NCBI GenBank assembly: GCA_023974075.1
Contig: CM043789.1
Location: 32,756,040-32,820,039, forward strand
Direction of reading: 5' to 3'
DNA length: 64,000 nucleotides
DNA from: Chaenocephalus aceratus
Taxonomy: Eukaryota; Chordata; Actinopteri; Perciformes; Channichthyidae
Positions within the stretch are counted from its first letter, which is position 1, and every line of letters begins with the position of its first letter. Position numbers and translations under genes: made by a program. Shown in pieces: positions 43,701-53,770 of the stretch. The notes under the pieces are model-generated. The model was not told the origin of the DNA and ran no database searches. It worked only from the letters and a program-made list of their open reading frames with translations.

Positions 43701-46700
43701 CAAACTGAAACGTCCACCAAAACATCAAATTCACCAAAAATGTAAACAAAATAATCTATTCACCTATCAAAAGGCTTTGAGGTGAATTAATACTGTCATC
43801 TTTAGGAGATCAAGAGGGGTATTTTGGTTGAGCCTAATCAAAAGAGTATCTGGAGAAGATTAAGTCCTGCATGAGTATGTGCAACTCGTTTCATGTCTGG
43901 CCAGGATATGCTTCATTTAAACTCCTATATTTGTAGCAGACCAGGGCCAGCGTCTGATCTTATTCAAAGTGACAAGAAGAAGCAAAGCAGAGAAAATAAA
44001 TGCCCAGTCCTGTTAAAAATTACCATAAAAAAGCAAGTGTGTGAAACGACACAATTATCTGTCATAGGAACACTTAGTGCTCATCTTTACTGCATGTAGA
44101 AATGTCCTTAGTAGATAAGCTGCCAACACCAGCTGTGCCACGGGTGACATCCAGCTAAACTCACAACCTATTTTCAGATGAAGAGAGGCCGTCTTCAAAG
44201 CATTTTTGGTCAACCACCTGATGACATGACAGCCAGGCTTTTAATGCAATTGAATAAGTATTGCAAATACAGGACTTTTGATTTGATTGTGTAATACTGG
44301 AGATACTGTAAAACAAACTCAGAGTGTTACCTGTAGGTTGATTGTAAATTGTCATGTGAATCAAACTATTACTTTACTGTATTATGCTGAGGCGCGACTC
44401 TGAGAGGCTTTGTGTGATTACATTGTTGCTTATGCAGGCATGTTTGGAGGTGAATACTAACCACAACAGCATGCTTCACAAACACAGTTGGGTTTATTAG
44501 GTTTTGGCTTAACCACCTTTACTGTACAAGCTACTACCAGCAAAAAAAAGTACAACTAAGTCTGATTGATGTCATTTATATCAAAAGCATTTAGTCAAAA
44601 GCCAGACACAATTGATGATAGGGGCTTACTTAAAAGGAAACTATCAACAAAGTTATTTATTTGATATCTTTTAAAATCCTATAAAAGTGTATTTTTCTAT
44701 AACACCTTGTGTTTCTTTAAATAATGTCTTAATGGCTTTATGTTTTGAAAGATGCTATACATATAAACTTGCCTTCTTTGTTTTAAATTGAGCCTGGGGG
44801 GAAATCTGTTCAAAAGACGTGTTTAAAATACCTTTCACATACTTGTCTGATGTTGGATAGGTACACAGTACTTTTGAATATGCATTCTAATAGCACCTAT
44901 GACGCACGCAGTTAAGTACAAGGAATGACACCTTGTTATGAAATGAAATGAAATGAATAATATTCATGTTGAGTTTAAGGACTTGACGCTTCCTCTGAAT
45001 CAAGACAGGTATTAGCAGCTAACCACAGCAGGCGTGCTATTCATACAATCAGTTCACAGTACCCTGCTGTGTCAATCTCCCAGCTCCACAAAGGAGTCTG
45101 TTTTTAGCCCCCCTCCTCATTTAGCTTGATGGCCAAACCGAGACCAGAGACCAGCCCAGGATAAACAGAAGGACCGCAGCTTCAAAGAGCTCACTGCTTA
45201 GCTACGGATGCTTTTGGGAGCACCTTGGACAGCCATGAAACATTGGGAACAAAGGTCATAAAGTAGTTGTATGAGTCACCAAATAATTCCACAACTCGTA
45301 CAACTTAGTTTAGTGTTTACATTCTCTGTTAGCTACACCTTTCAAACATTGTTTACATTTGAAATACAGGCAGTTTTGCACACATTTAGAACACAATTAA
45401 TGTAAGATGTTGGATCTTAATCAATATCAATATTTGACCACTCTTGCAAAGTTTTCTTAGTTCTTCCAGACATTGCATGTGCTCAGTAGAAGAAAATGCT
45501 TCCTTTTTGTGATTGTGCACATCTGTCACAATAGATTAGTCAATGGAGAACAGAATACCTTCGAGGTTGGCTGTTGAACGGTAATTCAGCACAGCTGTCT
45601 TAGTCTGAATGCAGCCATTGCACTTTGGGTTGTACTGTATGCTTTAAGGCTTACACTAAACCAGAGACATGTCTTTTTCTTAAGTCACAGTTAAGAGATG
45701 GGGCATTTTGTTTTTACTCTAGATTTCATTCTGGAATTCACAACATATTCCAATCTCTCTTCTTTAGCCTTTAAATCAGTTATTGAAATTCAGTCTTTGA
45801 AAAAATATGACTTGTTATCATAACATTACCTCAAAATCATTTGAGATGCAGACCTACTTTTGTTAACACTAGCTAAAATAACAAAACTCCTTAGCTTGGC
45901 TTAACTTCTTCTCAAAACAAAGATGGTTGAAAACACGCCACGGGCTCCTCTCTGTGGGTGGTTGGCTGGTGATACTCATATAAGTGAGAACCACTTGAGA
46001 TGTTACAAAGCGTTGCTCTGCTGGACCAAGCTCAGAAAGGCTAGCCAACCAAATGAACTGAGAGTAAGGAGAGTGGGCTGCCAGCGTTGGGCTCTCCTCT
46101 GCATCTCATTATATCGCACAAAGTGCCAGACAACATGTAAAACAGGTTCAAGGTTGTTTATTTGTCGAACGAGGTCTGAACTGATCTGTGAAAGGTTCAG
46201 CAGGAATTCCTCTAAGACAAAGCTAAATTATGTCCCTAAGTTCTTGCCAAATTCACCACTGGATCTAAAATACATGTCCAGAACTACAGTAAATAAACAA
46301 CCTCTCTGTAAAACATAGTGTTATGGACGTGAAACCCTGACTGGCAAATATTCAGCATCTGGAACAATAAATACACGAATGGGGAAAATAAGTAACTTGA
46401 TCTTCTTTACTCCTTATGATTTAGATTTCTCTCATTCGGCGGGTTGTACAGATCATTATTTACTTACATGACCTTTCCTTATTCAAGATGTGTTGGTTCC
46501 CTCTAGTAGTTGTATTGAGCGATTTGGGCATTTAATGGAGATGAAGAAATTGCCGACCACATTGAAAATGTTATGTTAGGGATTAAAACAGCAATGAATG
46601 CAAGGAGTACACGTGAGGTTCTGAGATGTATGCTTAGATTGTCTTTTAACCCCCATAGTAGTGTATAAGCTGGCGTTTTATAATGTGCAGTACAATTGAA

Positions 46701-49700
46701 ATGTCTCATCACACTTTTAGTCTTTTTGCCTGCATTCCTTTTGTGTGTTTAACCGTTCGTCCCATTACAAAAACTCCTGGTTAGCAGCAATTTGTTCAGT
46801 CTTGTGTGAGCACCCAGACACAATCACTGCCCTACATCCTACAATAACACAATTTGTCACTGCATGTCAGTGTGCAGTGTCCAGCTGAAGTTTCCTCATG
46901 TTGACAGAGTTGCTACTTCTTTTCCAGGGTATTTTCACTCCCACAATCAGCCAGAGAGAAGCGTTCTATCAAGCTTAAATCCTGGACCTTTATCTTGGGC
47001 TGCAGATACGTTGGGACTTGATCGATGTCCAGCTGGCCGCACCCTCTAGTCTATACATTTAACACAAGGGAATTCCCTCTTTGACCCTCATTATCCAGTG
47101 CAGCCGGTGATGTGATTTAACCCTAGAAATAGCTTCAGCTCCCAACAAAGATCTGTGTTTGACCTGAATTGGCATGCTAGCATGGACAACAGGCATCTGT
47201 CTTTGTCTTGTCCACCCTTCAGGCCCCCTGGGAGTTTTCGCCTTATTAAGCAGATAATTACAGGTTTCCTCCATATTGCCTTGGGCCTTGGCCAAAGAAA
47301 GTCTGGACCCAGATTTGAGCCACAGTATAAACAAACTGTCAAGGTGTGTAATAATGCACAATGTGTATATGTGTAATCAGCCACACAGCTCAAAAGATTA
47401 GAGCAGGTAAGCTGACCAGAATGTGACTTTAAAGAAGATTAACTTCAACTAAATGGACACAGTTCCTGATGCGACATTCTGTAAGGATTTGTTGATGTCT
47501 GTGTCTTGACTGGTCAACACATTTCTTTGAAATCCTCGTAAGAAATGGAATGTCACGGCACCTCCGGGCTGAACCCAAAACATAAGAAGAAGTGACAGTT
47601 GTGTCAAGACCTGCCAGTAAATCCTGAAGACCGAGTGAATTCTGCAAGTACAGACATGAAGATATGTCCAAGAGTCTAAGATGACACACCACCAACTCAG
47701 CCATAACATCACCCAACAACAGCCGGTGGCAAAGAGGAATGATGGGAAATGACACCTAACCTCAAGTAATATTGAGAAATATTACCATGGTAAGAAGAAA
47801 GTGAAAATGTGCAGTTTATACAGACTGGTTTGACACAAAACCTAAAAGAAGAAAGCTGACAAGAGCAATCAAAACCAAGATCACAGTCTAAGTCATATCA
47901 TACAACAAGTTACAATCAGTATCTGTCAGTTATTTCCTATCCTCCCTTTTCTTCCTTAAACATTTGGTATCTCCTATTTGACGGTGAGACAGTGCTTTCT
48001 TTGTGTGTGATCCACTCTTGTTAAACTCAGCAGATGGGTACTCTATTCAGCTAAGCCATCTTAAATCCAGGCACCTCCAAAACAAAACCCCTACATCGTT
48101 TTTATTAGAGTCCCCGCTGCCAGCAGTAAAGATGGTATGTGCTTCCTATCGGACCTTCAATCTGGCACGGTTCCTATTATACTTTTTATTTTATTTGTGA
48201 GAACTTTAGCTATGTTTGTAAAGTGAAGAGGCCAAACTAATAGTGCGTTAGGTTTCCGATTCAGGCTTTCTTCTTATGCTGCATGAGATTCAAGATGAGA
48301 TTTTATTTCACAATGACTCATTAATCCACCCTGGATTTTTGATCAATGAGCAATGACGACTGGCTTGTAATATTTTATCTTATAGGACAATCAACCTAGT
48401 ATCTGGATCCGACATTAATCACGGCAGTCATCTCTTTTGTCATAAAGAACTGACTCACAGCAGCCCTTCATGACAACCACACGGTGTGAAATGTAACAAT
48501 TAAAAAACAGTTTTGTTTAATAATGTCTACCGCTGTTTTGGATACACTCCTTCTCAGTCATGCCAGGTCAGCATATTTTGAAATCTTACCCTAGGCTCAG
48601 ACTGCTGTGTAGTTAAAAAAGTTGCCAAATGCCTGATGAGGCGATAGGATAGGAAGAGCAGCAGGGTGCAACTATAAGGCTTCCTGCACATACTTATCAT
48701 TCCCAATGTACATTTCAAAACTGAAACTAAACGACAACATTGTTGAGTTTTTTCTGGAATGTCTTCACGACTGACTCATAATGCACCGCTCCCATTTTAC
48801 TGACAACACAACTCCTGGGTTTTAGCTCATATCCCAAAGGTTGCATTCTGGCAAACTAGGCTACAAGATATGAAACATAAAAATGGTTTGTTTTTAAAGA
48901 ATGCAACACACCTAACTACCATTGTTCATCTCACAATGTTAAAATGTCCAAGACATTGAAAAAGGACTAAAATACAATTAATCGAGGGCCTTGTGCCCTA
49001 ACACGGGAGATTTGATAGTCAGCATGTGAATGTGTTTACAAGAAGTGTACTAAACACTGACATCTGCTGCTCTTCATTCCTGAGCTCCTCAAACGAGTGC
49101 ATAACACCAACAAGAGCCAAACAGAGCACAGCAGTCTACATGGAATTCAAACTGAATGTCTTATCCTTCAGTAAATGTTGTCTCATCTCACAGTATGTCA
49201 TCTCAGATTTTCCGATTAAAGTTGTTAGACTGGTTTTGAACGAAGCAACAAAAGCTGAATCCTATGACTTGAGACTGGTGCATCATGATCACTGAACCAG
49301 CTATAATACAGGTGTTATCTTCCTTAGAAAAAGCCCTGAGAGGATAAACAACAGCAGTTCAAACATAGTCTGGGTATAAAATGACAAAGCTACAGTGACT
49401 GTGTTTCTACAGACAAAGCAGGCTGACAGCCTATACTATAGCAGAACATATTTTCCCCCAAACACTTGGCAATGGCTCTGTTATCAAAATACACCACACA
49501 GCATCTATTGAGTTTGACCCGCTTTTGTGCTACAGAGATAATAAACACACTGAAAATATGTTTCACAGCTCCATGACAACCCTCAGAAACTCGACTCCCT
49601 GATTGAAGAAAGTTGGAAATGATTTGGCCCAAACAGCTCCACGAGGCAGATGTCTGCAATTAGACATATTTTCTCTATAATCACATCAGTTTATTGTTAC

Positions 49701-51959
49701 GATTCTCCCCGTCTGGCTTTGTAAACATTTGGCAAAATCACAGAAAATAAATCAGTGGGCAGGAAGTATTATTTGTTGGCCAAAGGGAGAACAGTGTGAT
49801 GACTTAATACAGGCAGGGAGAAGAAGCTATGATACTGTCTACCCTGGATGTTACAGAGAGAGAGAGACACAGCTGTGACCCTTAAAGCTTGGCCTGAATG
49901 TATACTGTCAGCAAGTCAAAACCTGGATGCTCTCACACTGCTTGTTTACATCACATAATAGATTAAGGTATGCATGCATACTCTAAGCTGAGTGGTTGAA
50001 AAACGAACTGTTACGAATGACTGAGCATATCTGACTGATGATATGGAGCAGGCATGTGCAAGTGTATCTCAGTTATCAAGAGACTTAAAGCTGCTACAAT
50101 ACAAATATATATTTGTTATGTGTGGGAAAACTCAAATATAATTATTATCTGACTTTGCAGTTTCCCTGAGCATTTTGGCATCTTTAGGCTCATTGTTTTT
50201 AGTTTTATGACCGCAACATGATAGTAAAAAATGTTTTCTCAGCTAGCATGTTGTTTTATAACAAAATGAACTTCAAGCCTGATATTTTTACAAAGGAGTC
50301 AGTGAACAGCTGAACAGAGCTAAAAGCAGAGTAAATATTTGACAGTACATGTGTTAGGTTGAGATGGTAATGTTGCCCCAAATCCACTTCATGAATAAGC
50401 AAAAGACATACTGTAATGTTTTGCTAAGTGATTTCGAAATCTGCCATTGTAAGTTGTTCCCACGATATATCCTTTAAATCAGAGAAAACTTTAAACTAAA
50501 CCTGTTTTGGCAAGACGAGAGCACAACCAAAACCCTGGAGCAAATCTCATGGAAGGATTTGCATTGACTTTGAATATACTTTGAATTCTGCAACGGACAT
50601 GGACACTGCACATTCTACCATGTTAACCATGTTCAATGTACAATGAATGAAACCCATGCTTCTCTGAGGCCTTAAGAAGAAAAGGTGTTAACCTTGCTGG
50701 TGAATGAATGACTCTCTTGGCTGTCCTTGTCACACAGTAACTCCTGCCAAGGCAAATACAATGCACACCAGTAGCCCGGGACTTTGTATTTGTCATTGCT
50801 GAGTGTGTATCTAAGATTGAAACTCCTGGTCATGCACGTTTTCGTAATCTAATAATTTTGACTCTGCTGGCTCATGACTGGAAGTTGGAGGGTGGTCACG
50901 GAAGACGACATTGGTCATGCAATAAGTAAAACAAACAGTTGGGGCTGTTAAAGCTTGTCAAACAAGTGCTGCGGTGCATGTGGAGGAAGGACAAAGTACA
51001 GTGGTGGCCACAATGAGAAGCCAAGTCTGCACTCCTTTAAACATCCTTCCTTCCTCCTCTCCTTAAAGCTATCAATTATTTGGCTCCCTTGGACAGATGT
51101 TAGGGGTCTGACTGGTTTCCATATAAAGAAGAATGTTATACATAGAAAGCTAAAGACAAGTAAGGAGAAGCTTATTATGCCTCATTATGGTCTTTATCAT
51201 AACATTATAATTCATCTGCTCATTTATTTGACTATTTCGCAGCAGCAACAACCAGTTATTAAAACTTCAAAGATGCTGCGTCTTACCACAAACCCGTCAT
51301 CAAACATGTTCCCATCTTAGGGCTCACTCTTTGTCATTTAGTAGTTTCTTGTTGTACCTGGGATTAGAGCGGCCCTGCGGTTTGAACTTTTTAAAGTGCT
51401 GAACACTGAGCTGGAGAATTCCATTATGTGCCAATGCAAAGCAGTCAAATAATGTATTCCCCAAACACTCTCCACTCACTCAAGTATGTGTGCCATCCGC
51501 ATCTATTAGGTCTAAATCAAAGGATGCAAAACAAAAGGCAATGTGCCTCTTTCTGTCACTCAGTCTTTGTGCACATGCTTTAAAAGCTAGAGACGCCGTG
51601 GGCTGGTGATGTGAAACAGTCCCACAAACTGTGCTAAGGACAACACACATGTTTAAAGAGTGCAGTTATATTAGCTTTGTGCTGCCTTAATATGTCACAA
51701 AGATTAGGTTTCATTGAGAGAGAAAATGTGGATTGGTAATGTGCATGGTAACACACACACTGAACAAAAGACAGCTAAAAGCATACAAAATGCATTAGTT
51801 ACAATATGAGTATTCTTATATAGGTTCATTCACACATGACCTGCAAAGCCACAGAGAGAAGTCACTTGTCCAAATCTCTGTTACTAAGTCAGTGGAGAAC
51901 TCTTAACTCTTAAAGCAACACAAGTCAAGCTCCAGCAGTAAAACCAAAAACGTTACCAT
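23073..51959 (-). CDS. kiaa1755: Quattro/KIAA1755/puratrophin-1-type Rho guanine nucleotide exchange factor
   Basis: Coding exons, 5' to 3': candidate 51957-51959, 42560-42757, 37476-39006, 36250-36453, 35996-36119, 35062-35155, 34513-34593, 34287-34403, 33104-33202, 32853-33001, 31488-31626, 31154-31276, 30759-30956, 29664-30643, 29207-29456, 28671-28760, 27800-28024, 26628-26798, 25635-25812, 25071-25187, 24205-24450, then terminal exon 23696-24000 or, alternatively, 23073-23170. Every junction is in phase. The product is about 1,873 aa (or 1,804). Order: conserved N-terminus (2-577), SEC14/CRAL-TRIO-like segment (about 578-745), helical spectrin-like repeats (about 746-1020), a long Ser/Glu/Gln-rich linker (1021-1346), DH (about 1347-1535), PH (about 1536-1650) and a tail. 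DH-PH proteins load GTP onto Rho-family GTPases. The N-terminus (SALFPPFEATAP, EGWPLCLHDK, NPLLLRPGDFYLQVEP) matches human KIAA1755 as I recall it, and tgm2 is its neighbour there too. PLEKHG4 is the main alternative name. Confidence 0.88.
23482..23562 (+). repeat. Truncated fish repeat 'TAGAGCTGCACAAATTGAGG'
   Basis: The word TAGAGCTGCAC followed by 'TTGAGGAAAACATGCCATATGC' matches the start of a dispersed fish repeat. Only about 80 bp is left. It lies in the 3' flank of exon 23696-24000, before minus-strand AATAAA sites near 23583-23588 and 23640. Confidence 0.4.
23696..24000 (-). CDS. kiaa1755: Proximal terminal exon of the GEF (Ser/Pro-rich tail)
   Basis: A ttccag acceptor is followed by TG GAC AGC, completing the phase-1 codon left by exon 24205-24450. 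It encodes a serine-rich tail (SSESSGESVSGFSCSGHS...) then a Pro/Lys-rich end (QPPVAPKPKIKLQNQTKD, ...YKAPYQ) before TGA at 23696-23698. PPVAPKPK resembles an SH3-binding ligand. A minus-strand AATAAA at about 23588-23583 could end this form. A weak internal donor (GGCAAG|GTGCAG) also exists. Confidence 0.7.
25257..25330 (+). repeat. Fragment of 'AGAGGTGGAAGAAGT' fish repeat
   Basis: GCAGAGGTGGAAGAAGTTCTTAGATC followed by 'AGCAATACCACATTGTAGAAA' matches the start of a very common fish repeat. A second stretch of what looks like the same family is at 28255-28450. It lies in the GEF intron between 25187 and 25635. Confidence 0.5.
25403..25500. repeat. Fragment of 'TTTATTGTCAT' fish repeat
   Basis: AATAGAATAGAATAGACTAT, TTTATTGTCATCATACAAAG and a CAACTCTCACTGCAGT box match the tail of a common fish retroposon. 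Only about 100 bp is kept, with no coding content, and it lies next to the preceding repeat fragment. Confidence 0.45.
25635..26628 (-). other. kiaa1755: PH-domain exons of the GEF (span 25635-26798)
   Basis: Exon 26628-26798 (LIRQDEFLVTFRKKKCLRHI, FLFQELILFSKT) and exon 25635-25812 (GLCFEIWFRKRKTQDTYTLQ, AWTKDLERILWEQA) together form a pleckstrin-homology domain directly after DH, with the canonical C-terminal helix Trp in DAWTKDL. In Dbl-family GEFs this module binds phosphoinositides and supports the DH domain. The pattern FLFQ..ILFSKT...YKQSFK and the closing WEQAVHNR are the Dbs/PLEKHG4-type signature. Coordinates are given high to low because the strand is minus. Confidence 0.88.
27538..27793 (+). 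mobile_element. 3' end of an L2-like LINE, tail abutting a GEF splice donor
   Basis: The remnant encodes LKTHLFTMAFEP then a stop, like the C-terminus ([10 protein letters not shown]) of the LINE ORF at 53908-56064. A short 3' UTR with a TTTG repeat, 'GAAAGGCGCTATACAAATGTAA' and an (ATT)n tail (27737-27793) follow. The tail stops at 27793. The minus-strand donor of the DH exon, GTAAGA, occupies 27799-27794, so only the six donor bases separate it from the exon. Confidence 0.75.
28255..28450. repeat. Fish repeat with 'AAGTAAAAGTCCTTAAGTA' words
   Basis: 'AGCAATCCCACGGTGTAGAA', 'CAAGTAAAAGTCCTTAAGTA' and 'GAATACTTTATAAAGTACTT' are typical of a highly dispersed fish repeat, apparently the same family as 25257-25330. 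It lies in the GEF intron between exons 28024 and 28671. Confidence 0.5.
28956..29005. repeat. 50-nt near-perfect multi-hairpin
   Basis: The outer arms CTGCCAGATGTGTC and GACACATCTGGCAG (14 nt) are exact inverted copies. The interior repeats GATGTGTC/GACACATC again, so the stretch is both a direct duplication and a palindrome, with mismatches only at the three turn points. It lies in the GEF intron 28761-29206. Confidence 0.9.
31730..32506. repeat. Older palindrome split by a hAT-like element
   Basis: CAACAATTGATGAGTTACAG (31730-31749) is exactly inverted at 32487-32506. Without the inserted element and one target copy, the arms extend to about 24 nt around a short 'GCTCTTACTGTAAGGCT' turn. 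So a hairpin or mini-element was present before the hAT insertion. Confidence 0.85.
31783..32486. mobile_element. hAT-like non-autonomous transposon
   Basis: The termini CAGTGGTTCTCAAACTGT... (31783) and ...ACTTTGAGAACCACTG (ending 32486) are inverted repeats of the type seen in hAT/Charlie elements. An exact 8-bp duplication CTGTAACT lies on both sides (31775-31782 and 32487-32494), which is the hAT signature. The 704-bp body has no transposase frame, and a poly(A) run and GGGCCCCCC tracts lie near the ends. It sits in the GEF intron between exons 31488-31626 and 32853-33001. Confidence 0.85.
34287..36453 (-). other. kiaa1755: SEC14/CRAL-TRIO-like and first spectrin-like exons of the GEF
   Basis: Exons 36250-36453, 35996-36119, 35062-35155, 34513-34593 and 34287-34403 encode LFGLGLICLPGSRDRTGRAV, ELLLYLHAIPRKEVRELGMT, LVINARKKPPSLHFYKALL, MLVHSIVLLVDKDTCPRPEK and TYRHTDWLQFHQ. 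The 'R.G.A.' entry, strand-helix spacing and VINARK strand are those of the SEC14-like domain found N-terminal to spectrin repeats in Dbl/Dbs/PLEKHG4 proteins, where it binds lipids or acts as a regulator. At the 34593 junction, the frame requires the acceptor gcaag|CTC rather than the stronger-looking ctgcag 7 nt upstream. Confidence 0.75.
36806..37171 (-). other. Unexplained 121-codon ORF in GEF intron 3
   Basis: The ORF ends in TAG and has a plausible acceptor (a pyrimidine-rich stretch then cttcagcag) at about 37160-37172. The peptide is not low-complexity (PAPAGMHLYALRAACRDLDL, HVCHGLLKQQGENTG). However, joining it to exon 37476-39006 (phase 1) does not give this frame, and no good donor follows. 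I do not recognise it. It may be an alternative terminal exon from another splice path, or chance. Confidence 0.25.
37476..39006 (-). other. kiaa1755: Large N-terminal exon of the GEF with proline-rich and Cys-cluster motifs
   Basis: This single 1,531-nt exon encodes residues about 68-577. Its first 50 residues are the most conserved (CEGWPLCLHDKTVIQLAPVN, PLLLRPGDFYLQVEP). Further on are a proline run KPVRPPPPVPLR (about 313-324), EIEGDYVDLVDIAKGKR, and a compact cysteine group FCNHCNKPVTSNKRCQYRHC(C) at about residues 413-433, which could bind a metal. A basic Lys/Ser-rich end (LERLKSSKK) leads into the SEC14-like exon. The rest is Ser/Glu/Lys-rich and probably disordered. Confidence 0.85.
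39135..40810 (+). mobile_element. 5'-truncated, internally deleted L2-like LINE fragment
   Basis: The reading starts inside reverse transcriptase ([39 protein letters not shown]). It then frameshifts by one nucleotide before [14 protein letters not shown], and has lost the segment that would carry the YADD catalytic motif. After the deletion it resumes (LQLNSAKSDIIIIGP, HNLGVIFDSQLKFNHHINHI, NSAARLLTHTRSRDHITPVL). The 3' UTR ends in 'GTAAAGCGTCTTTGAGCACC' and an (ATT)n run (40761-40810). A MITE is inserted in that UTR. It cannot be active and is in the GEF intron 39007-42559. Confidence 0.85.
40292..40655. mobile_element. TTAA-flanked MITE nested in LINE 3' UTR
   Basis: The inverted ends (AGGTGGGGTAGGTAAGTTTC...CTCGAG left; CTCGAGCCGGTTTCTGAAAC... 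right) match over about 36 bp with one difference. They are flanked by TTAA on both sides (40288-40291 and 40656-40659). TTAA duplication is typical of piggyBac and Kolobok elements; I cannot decide between them. The 364-bp body has no transposase. A related solo end is at 42315-42340. Confidence 0.8.
41314..41964. mobile_element. TTAA-flanked non-autonomous element (AGGGGACCTATCATGC family)
   Basis: The left end AGGGGACCTATCATGCAAAA follows TTAA (41310-41313). The right end ...ATATAGCACGATAGGTGTCCT precedes TTAA (41965-41968). The terminal repeats are imperfect (AGGGGACCTATC versus AGGACACCTATC). The 651-bp body contains ORFs of about 100-130 codons on both strands with no recognisable transposase. 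A truncated relative is at 1795-1874. It lies in the GEF intron 39007-42559. Confidence 0.75.
42315..42340 (+). repeat. Solo terminus related to the MITE at 40292-40655
   Basis: TTAAAGGTGGGGTAGGTATA repeats the first 18 bp of the nearby MITE, including the TTAA flank, then diverges. No inverted partner is seen downstream, so it is either a truncated copy or a diverged relative. Confidence 0.45.
42560..42757 (-). CDS. kiaa1755: First large coding exon of the GEF
   Basis: A cag acceptor and TGT|GTGAGT donor bound 66 codons beginning NPESLDSSIQSTLSALFPPF and ending LIPSKHLLESVQQAAC, phase 0 on both sides. The block is the conserved N-terminal start of the KIAA1755/PLEKHG4 group. There is no ATG at its start, so translation must begin in an upstream exon, most simply with ATG as the last codon of that exon (MNPESLD). 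Confidence 0.85.
42758..51956. other. Long non-coding interval, probable GEF intron 1
   Basis: About 9.2 kb of mostly unique AT-rich sequence with few recognisable repeats, unlike the repeat-laden flanks. ORFs such as 45923-46318 and 47429-47755 lack domains or splice context. The relatively repeat-free state, and GC-balanced patches such as 47095-47300, are compatible with regulatory sequence, but this is inference without alignment. Confidence 0.4.
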
Positions 51960-52400
51960 CTTTGCAGGTGATTTCTTCTCTACACGGCAGAAAGTCTATT
52001 TAGTGCTTGTTCCTGATAATCCTCTCCAGAGAGTCTCCCTTGGCTCCGTGCTGAGAGTCTTGCCATGTTTAGAGCATCAACAACAGAAGTCTGCTGAAGT
52101 ATATCCACATGACAGTGAGTTGTCTTGATCGAAAAGTAACCAAAGTTATTCCCATTCTTTGTACACTTTTCACAAGTCTTGAGTTTGTAGCACAGAGAGC
52201 TACAACTTGCCAGGCTGCCTGTTGATCCTCTTGCTTCACTTCTTTCGCTTCTTTGGCGACTCTGAGTGTTTAGGGGACGGAAGAGAGAGAGGGAAGGAGG
52301 GAGCAAGAGAGTGCCTGAGAGGGGGAGGAGAAAAGCTTTCTCTTTCAAGGGAAATCCCCCTCGAGGCTTTTGAGAGTTTCTCCCCTCTCTCTGAAACACA
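51957..52400 (-). CDS. kiaa1755: Candidate GEF exon 1: 5' UTR ending in ATG
   Basis: On the minus strand, AAAG ATG (51959-51957) is followed directly by GTAACG, a usable splice donor. It would supply a phase-0 initiator for the 42560-42757 exon and give MNPESLD, close in length and pattern to the KIAA1755 start (Met, two polar/Pro residues, then SLD). The rest of this stretch would be 5' UTR; its boundary is unknown. An overlapping 139-codon ORF (51980-52399) stops before the ATG and is not needed. Position and phase are the only support. Confidence 0.35.
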
Positions 52401-52499
52401 CGCAGGCTTTATCACATACCCTAACACACTCACAGACACAATATGCCACAAATGAACACACAAAGGCATGCCAGTCTGCACATACACACCCACTCAATG

Positions 52500-53770
52500 T
52501 GTAGGAATTGAAACATTTCCACATCCTACTTTGTCATGCATGTGAACACACCGATGTGCTCCTCTGGCCCAGCATCAGAGAGCTGCAGAAATCCAGCCCC
52601 TTGTCTGTGGCCCCTTTTTTTCTTTCTATTTCAATCACTGGAAGCTTTTTAAAGCCTAAGTCAGTCTTTCTCCTCTCCCCTGCCACTCCTAGACTTCCAC
52701 TGTCTGCTCCGGGCTTTCTCATTTCCTTTCTCCAGCAATTGTCTTCCGGCAGACTGCCCAGTCTTTGACCGTTATCAAAGGGAGTGAGAGCAGAGGGGGC
52801 TTCCCTGCCGTTGTCCGAGCCAAGCAGCAGGCATTGAATAGTGCTCCTTTACATCCGCAGTAGGCCAGAGGAATTTAGGGTTACACCCTCTGGACTACCT
52901 TTTACATCTGGATTTGGAAGATGTATAGAGTATGAAACACAAAACCCCTGCTGTAAGAAGCGAGGTTCATCCCTGAGACATTCTTTGAGAAAAAAGATTG
53001 ACAGGAGATGGTTTATTTCTGTCTGAGAATAGTGTTATTGAGGAGGATTAGAAAACTAGCTCACACATTGCCTCAACCCATGTCTGTTTGTTGGTTCAAA
53101 TTCCAGAAAGAGTCCATACATATTTTCATTACAAGGATAACAGGCAGAATATATTTACTTTAATTCAACTTTCCTCTTCATTATGCAGGTGAAGGGGCAG
53201 CTAGAAATATGAAACGTAAGCCTCTGTAATTCTCTCGGTATCTGATGGTTTCCGCTCTGCAGAAACAGCAGTCTTGTAAGCATTCCTCACATGTTTTTGT
53301 TTTACAGAAAGAGAGCCATGCTGATTTGTCTCTCACCCTAAATTACAGAAATATGTAGGTGACATTCTTGAAATGTTGAACACTGTTCCACTCCCCATTT
53401 CTCCCCTTTTTTTTATCCTTCAAATCTTGTGTATTGAACATCCCATTATAATATCTCCCCAACATTCAGCATTGTATTATGACAGGGAAACTGAACAGTC
53501 AGGAGACAGAGTGAATATGAAGGATGTTAATTAACCAAAAGTGCTTGCTCATACTAATCCAACAATCATTTGTCTGCTTAACAGTAATAATACTAAGGCC
53601 AATATTAATATAAAAACGTGTTTACTGACTTTCACCAATTGAAATAGACACATTCAATATATTAAGAAAGTATTACTTATCCTTTTAGCTCTGTATTTGG
53701 TCTTCATCACTCACTCTCATCAAACATATACAGCCCTTTTGTTACTAAATGCTTAACTGTTCTTGTACTA
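52500..53770. other. Non-coding interval upstream of the GEF
   Basis: CT-rich patches (52600-52700) and AT-rich unique sequence; no exon I can defend. If exon 1 is at about 52 kb, the promoter should be in the first few hundred bases here. No clear TATA box or CpG island is visible. Confidence 0.35.

Noticed and set aside
45923..46318. 131-codon ORF in GEF intron 1
   Set aside because: No recognisable domain, no splice or start context, and Cys/Arg-rich in a way typical of chance frames.
51980..52399. 139-codon minus-strand ORF near the proposed GEF exon 1
   Set aside because: It stops 20 nt before the ATG|GT junction and is out of register with the conserved N-terminus; better explained as 5' UTR or flank.
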